Assembly (NCBI GenBank): GCA_933822405.4
Contig: CAKOGP040000147.1
Location: forward strand, 1 to 64,000
Source: Cylindrotheca closterium
Taxonomy: Eukaryota; Bacillariophyta; Bacillariophyceae; Bacillariales; Bacillariaceae
DNA: 64,000 nucleotides
Direction: 5' to 3'
Shown here: in pieces, positions 60,527-64,000 of the stretch
Position numbering within the stretch: position 1 is the stretch's first letter
Layout: each line of letters starts with the position of its first letter
Notes under the pieces: model-generated
The model's database searches: none
Told to the model about the DNA's origin: nothing
Seen by the model: the letters and a program-made list of their open reading frames with translations, nothing else
Translations under genes and position numbers: made by a program

Positions 60527-61852
60527 TTATTTTTTAAATGGTCGATATTGATGCTCTTGTTTCATTTTCTTGATCTTTCTCAAATCCTCTTCAAATTGAG
60601 TACGCAAATCAGCCAAACTCCGTTTCTTGTGTTCCTTACGTTGAAATCGATAAAAGTCTTGCAACTCGTCCGATCCCTTTTTCTTTTTGTTGTTATTGTT
60701 GCGCCTTCGCGGTGGCGCATTGCGTCGACTGTGAGAGGTGGTAGTGGTGGTAATGCTTTCTTCCAACAGATTGTGAATACCTCCTTCTGCGGCATTTCCA
60801 GTTGCTGTATTCGAAGAATAGGACACGGTCACAAAGCCATCGTCGTCCACCATGTTTCCATCTTTGGCTTTCTGGTGGGCCTTCCGTTTGGCCGCCTCTG
60901 CTTTTTCGTATTCACCCATGACACGGTTGCATTCGGCCAGGAGTTCGGCTCTGGATAAGGCTTGGCTGCTTGCGTAATATCGCTTGACCACAGCCAAGGC
61001 TCCTTGGGCAGGTGCTTCCTTGCTGTATAATTTCTTATGTTTCTTCTTTTTGGATTGTTGATTTCCATCTTCGTCATATTCTTCAAAATCGTCGTCATCA
61101 TCATCATCGTCATTAAGTTCATTAATGAGCGGATCCTTGCCAAGTCTCTTACGTTCGTCTCGTTCGTACTGCGCCCAAGTCTCATCCGCTAAGGTTTGTA
61201 ATTCGAGACGATCCATGGTCAAACCTGGCAAATTTTCTTCTTCCTTGTCTTCATCATTATCATCATTCTCGCCATCGTCATCGTCCTCATCGCTATCCTT
61301 TGTTGGTTTTTTCGCCTTGTTCTTTTTGCTGCTGCCATTGCCACTACTACTCATGACACGATGCAACTCCTGCAGTGTTTTCTTCAATCCCTTGGAAGAA
61401 GCAAAGACCACATGGGCATACTTGCCTTCGTGAAAAATGGGCGGCAAAAAGGTGGGCAAAGTAAGCTTGTCGGACCACAATTCCAATTGCTCTATCGTCA
61501 AATTATTGTTTTGTGCCGAATCATCCTCCGGTCGACGACGAATCCGTCGTGGATTGGGCACCACCGTCACGCGGGAAACGTCGGCAAAGCGTCCCAAGAT
61601 GGATCGCAACGCCAGTTTGGTAGAGACTCCGGGAATAATTGGAGCATTGACTACAAACAAGGTGCAACCAGGTTTGGCCTTTTTGTTGCTCTTTCCTTCC
61701 GAAGTAGTAGCAGTAGTAGTGGCACCGTCGTCATCGTCATTATTACTCTTTCCGGCTTGATGTTCCTTCACATAAAAGAAGGTTTCGTCATCTTTGGATA
61801 GCTTTAGACGGACCGGCAAGAAACCCTTGATTAATGGTGCGGTTGCTGGCAT
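60527..61852 (-). CDS. RRP7: Ribosomal RNA-processing protein 7 (RRP7)
   Basis: 441 aa, ATG at 61852, no intron. The N-terminus (KGFLPVRLKLSKDDETFFYVKE) and an RRM-like region (TLFVVNAPIIPGVSTKLALR... KYAHVVFASSKGLKKTLQEL) precede a long acidic/basic linker. The C-terminal RRP7 domain closes the protein (DELQDFYRFQRKEHKKRSLA... FEEDLRKIKKMKQEHQYRPF). Rrp7 is a nucleolar factor of the small-subunit processome needed for pre-18S rRNA processing. The intact third copy; two decayed copies lie at 51.8 and 55.6 kb. Tail-to-tail with LRR copy 3 and head-to-head with the next gene. Confidence 0.9.
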   Translation of the reverse strand: MPATAPLIKGFLPVRLKLSKDDETFFYVKEHQAGKSNNDDDDGATTTATTSEGKSNKKAKPGCTLFVVNAPIIPGVSTKLALRSILGRFADVSRVTVVPNPRRIRRRPEDDSAQNNNLTIEQLELWSDKLTLPTFLPPIFHEGKYAHVVFASSKGLKKTLQELHRVMSSSGNGSSKKNKAKKPTKDSDEDDDDGENDDNDEDKEEENLPGLTMDRLELQTLADETWAQYERDERKRLGKDPLINELNDDDDDDDDFEEYDEDGNQQSKKKKHKKLYSKEAPAQGALAVVKRYYASSQALSRAELLAECNRVMGEYEKAEAAKRKAHQKAKDGNMVDDDGFVTVSYSSNTATGNAAEGGIHNLLEESITTTTTSHSRRNAPPRRRNNNNKKKKGSDELQDFYRFQRKEHKKRSLADLRTQFEEDLRKIKKMKQEHQYRPFKK

Positions 61853-62221
61853 GACTGACTTTGTATGGCAACTCTTTGTGTGTTTGTACTTGTGTGTTGT
61901 GAAAAGACGATCTATAAATAAGGACCTTATTGTGATGAAGATGATGATTGATGAAGAATGGTTGGTCCGTATGATTCACTCGACCTCCGTCTTGCAACCC
62001 GTCCGCGCCGCGATGGATTTTCCAACCAACAACCACAACATAATAAAATAAGCACACACTAAACTTTGCAGCATTTGTCATCGACTATAATCTAACAGAG
62101 ATTCAGCGCATACAGCTATCACCTTTTCTTCGGCTCTTTCAAAACCTACCAATTGACAGTCTTTATCAAATACCAGAAAAATATACCGAGGCAGACAAGG
62201 TAGAATAGAAGAATCATCATC
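61853..62221. promoter_or_regulatory. Shared divergent promoter of RRP7 and the next gene
   Basis: A 369-bp head-to-head gap. No specific motif claimed; position alone suggests shared control of two ribosome-biogenesis genes. Confidence 0.45.
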
Positions 62222-62887
62222 ATGACGAAAAAGAGATCCAACAGTAGTCAACACGAAGAAGAAGAATCCGTATCGGAAGATCAAATCTTATTGCTGGAGA
62301 ATCATCATCTTGGAAAAGAGGAATTGGCCACTTTGAGGCTGGTGGAAACGACCGACCGAGCATTGGAATTGATCGATTCGTTATCCAACGAACCACAACG
62401 ATTTGAAGGAGATGATCCAGGGGACTTGTTTGACAAAATGGACGAAATGAGACAGAGTCTCCAATCGGCGTGGAAGGATGTTTTGAACGACAATGATGAC
62501 AATGAGAACGACACCGACGATTCGTCCAATCCAAGGGGATCCAAGCGAACAAGAGACGGTCCGTCTGAAGAAGAATATCGATCGGCCTATGTCGAAACCA
62601 TGGCGGAAGTCTTGGAAGCACCGTTGGACGCCATGAGACAACAACACGAGCAAGATGAACAACAGTCCACAAATGGTGGAAAGAAAGCAGTTCTTGATAT
62701 GGATGTAGATTTGATAGTGGAAGCGTTGCAGTCAGGGATCGATTTGTTGCATCCAGAAGAAAAGATGCTCTTTTTGGAAGAACTGCAGGCCATTGAAAAT
62801 GAGGGTGAACAGGACGATAACGAAGCTACCAATAAGGGAGAATCCATACATATGATGCGCCGAAAAGAACTGGGGTATGATGTGTAA
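62222..62887 (+). CDS. Acidic protein, possibly ribosome-assembly factor Rsa3-like
   Basis: 221 aa, ATG at 62222. The acidic N-terminal region (SQHEEEESVSEDQ) and a basic SKRTRDG patch precede a C-terminal helical module (EEEYRSAYVETMAEVLEAPL then VDLIVEALQSGIDLLHPEE plus KMLFLEEL). This module follows the Rsa3 pattern as I recall it: YL...LDxxR followed by LIxALxxGxxxxxxEEK. Rsa3 is a nucleolar pre-60S factor. The head-to-head RRP7 neighbour supports a nucleolar role. The assignment is tentative. Confidence 0.5.
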   Translation: MTKKRSNSSQHEEEESVSEDQILLLENHHLGKEELATLRLVETTDRALELIDSLSNEPQRFEGDDPGDLFDKMDEMRQSLQSAWKDVLNDNDDNENDTDDSSNPRGSKRTRDGPSEEEYRSAYVETMAEVLEAPLDAMRQQHEQDEQQSTNGGKKAVLDMDVDLIVEALQSGIDLLHPEEKMLFLEELQAIENEGEQDDNEATNKGESIHMMRRKELGYDV

Positions 62888-63134
62888 TAAAATAGATTGT
62901 ATCAGTATCAAATATCGATATTGTCGCAAGCATGGTGTCTCCGCGCCCTTTTCGCATTCCTGTATCAAGGCCTTTAAGCAATCGCATGTTCCACTGGTCG
63001 ATTCATATATCGTCTGGGAGCCAGACAAAATGCTGGCACTGTAAGTTCCATTTCTAATTCGCCTGTCATTGTAGTTGCCTCGAGAAGAGTGGCGTCAAGG
63101 TCTATCTCAAACTTGTAGGAAGGAGAAAGTTGCA
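62888..63134. other. Intergenic between convergent genes
   Basis: Nothing recognised. Confidence 0.35.
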
Positions 63135-63368
63135 TTATTCGAGCTTTACTTGCATTATTGTTTCCATCAGTCGAATCTTCTTGTCTGTTGAAATCTTTTC
63201 TTGTCCTTCTTGCATTTGATGTAGTTGTCGACGTAGTAGTTCATCATTTTCCTCAAATCTTATTTGGTGCTCATCGAGCTCGGTATCCGCACCATAAGGA
63301 ATAGCAGCTTGGAACATATGCCACTCTCCTTTCGGGGACCAGGAACAGAACCACTCTTGACACCATGA
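63135..63368 (-). CDS. Last exon of an unidentified gene
   Basis: The frame opens after an acceptor-like ATAG at 63369-63372 and reads WCQEWFCSWSPKGEWHMFQ, then AAIPYGADTELDEHQ... and a coiled coil (ELLRRQLHQMQEGQEKIS), with a stop at 63135. Upstream exon(s) are not certain. A frame from about 63880 (MAKRHGTLNTYFSLILQLF... GKSSQQ, followed by GTGACA at about 63712) is a candidate first exon on the same strand. No family recognised. Confidence 0.4.
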   Translation of the reverse strand, partial: SWCQEWFCSWSPKGEWHMFQAAIPYGADTELDEHQIRFEENDELLRRQLHQMQEGQEKISTDKKIRLMETIMQVKLE

Positions 63369-63372
63369 CTAT

Positions 63373-64000
63373 AAAGACAAGTGGAGGATCGAGCCGTAGT
63401 GCGTTTGGGACGGTGATCTTTTGAAGATTCCGTGTGATGATGCTGCTATAAAGCCTCATTGTGATGATTCAAGATGACTTTTTGAAACTCAGGGTGATGA
63501 TGGGTGTTTTGTAGCCTCATGGTGAGGATTCATGAGCTTTTGTTAAAGACTCGTGGTTATGGACTATTGCTTGAAGCCTCGTGTGTCGATCCACGATGAT
63601 GGTGATGGTGATGATGAGATTCTTGCTTTTCTTCTTGTTGTCTTGAGACGAAAAGAAGAAGAAGAAGTGAAAGCAGCACAGTAGGGTGTTGGAAAAAGAC
63701 TATTGTCACCTGTTGGGACGATTTGCCAACAATAATCAGCAAGCGTTCCAAGCTGATTGAGTGAGTTCTCTTTGGATGTTGGACAAAGGACCAGCTATCA
63801 TCTTCCTGTCGGGCTTCGCATCGGAAGAGTTGCAATATAAGTGAGAAATAAGTATTCAATGTTCCATGTCGCTTTGCCATTTTGGTGATGCGACTCACGG
63901 GTATTTTAAATAATAAAAATGCGGGTTGTGTGAGGCGTGAAGCTGGTTTTGGGGGTTGTGTCCGTGCGTGCTCCCTGGATTGACCAGTTCACAGTGTTCA
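63373..64000. other. End of window, mostly simple sequence
   Basis: GATGATG- and CTTCTTCTT-type runs (63480-63660) and repeated TGA.GATTC.TGA words (63430-63600). A possible 5' exon on the minus strand (63880-63713) is mentioned with the preceding gene. Confidence 0.35.

Overview
This is nuclear DNA of a eukaryotic alga, most probably a pennate diatom. A benthic species such as Seminavis robusta would fit, but the species is a guess. The reasons are: a Ty1/copia fragment of the diatom (CoDi-like) type; a plastid-targeting motif of the diatom ASAF type; a secreted vWA/vWD protein with a GDPH motif like those of diatom adhesive trails; several BspA-type and plant-type leucine-rich-repeat (LRR) genes; short GT-AG introns; and about one gene per 2-3 kb on both strands. 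Nothing prokaryotic was seen (no operons, Shine-Dalgarno sites or CRISPR).

Layout. 0-3.3 kb: copia reverse-transcriptase fragment, then a DUF285 surface-protein pseudogene split by a 360-bp TRIM retroelement whose LTRs each contain a tRNA-like fold. 4-10.3 kb: nucleotide-sugar transporter, plastid YeiH-family membrane protein, and a transglutaminase-like protein that appears to lack its active site. 10.7-22.2 kb: His-rich surface protein, broken MYND gene, a glycine-rich-domain protein with three WWE repeats and a 9-nt microexon, plastid-type glutamyl endopeptidase, DUF2786 protein. 22.6-28.5 kb: small Cys-rich protein whose upstream region is copied 25 kb away, a vWA-vWD adhesin-like protein, and a three-exon alpha/beta hydrolase. 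29.0-32.6 kb: a complete Mutator-like (MULE) transposon with 67-bp inverted repeats. 32.7-36.7 kb: TPR gene, two decayed gene relics, an 81-aa protein, methyltransferase. 37.1-39.1 kb: a zinc-macrodomain/SirTM-type sirtuin fusion, now a pseudogene. 39.2-44.7 kb: MOSC protein, unknown Ser/Gln-rich protein, membrane LRR protein, TLC-domain protein. 44.9-48.1 kb: a large BspA-type LRR/ankyrin pseudogene. 48.3-61.9 kb: a tandem triplication of a multi-TM LRR receptor-like gene, each copy followed antisense by the ribosome-biogenesis gene RRP7, which survives only in the third unit. 62-64 kb: a possible Rsa3-like ribosome-assembly gene and an unrecognised gene fragment.

Three themes link the parts. 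Many genes are freshly broken, repeatedly by small tandem duplications (34 bp, 13 bp) or 1-bp indels. Cell-surface and sensing proteins are over-represented and locally duplicated. Two independent loci concern ADP-ribose (triple-WWE protein; macro-SirTM fusion). Intron-exon models below were derived by reading GT-AG sites and checking that frame is kept; they are not supported by transcripts.
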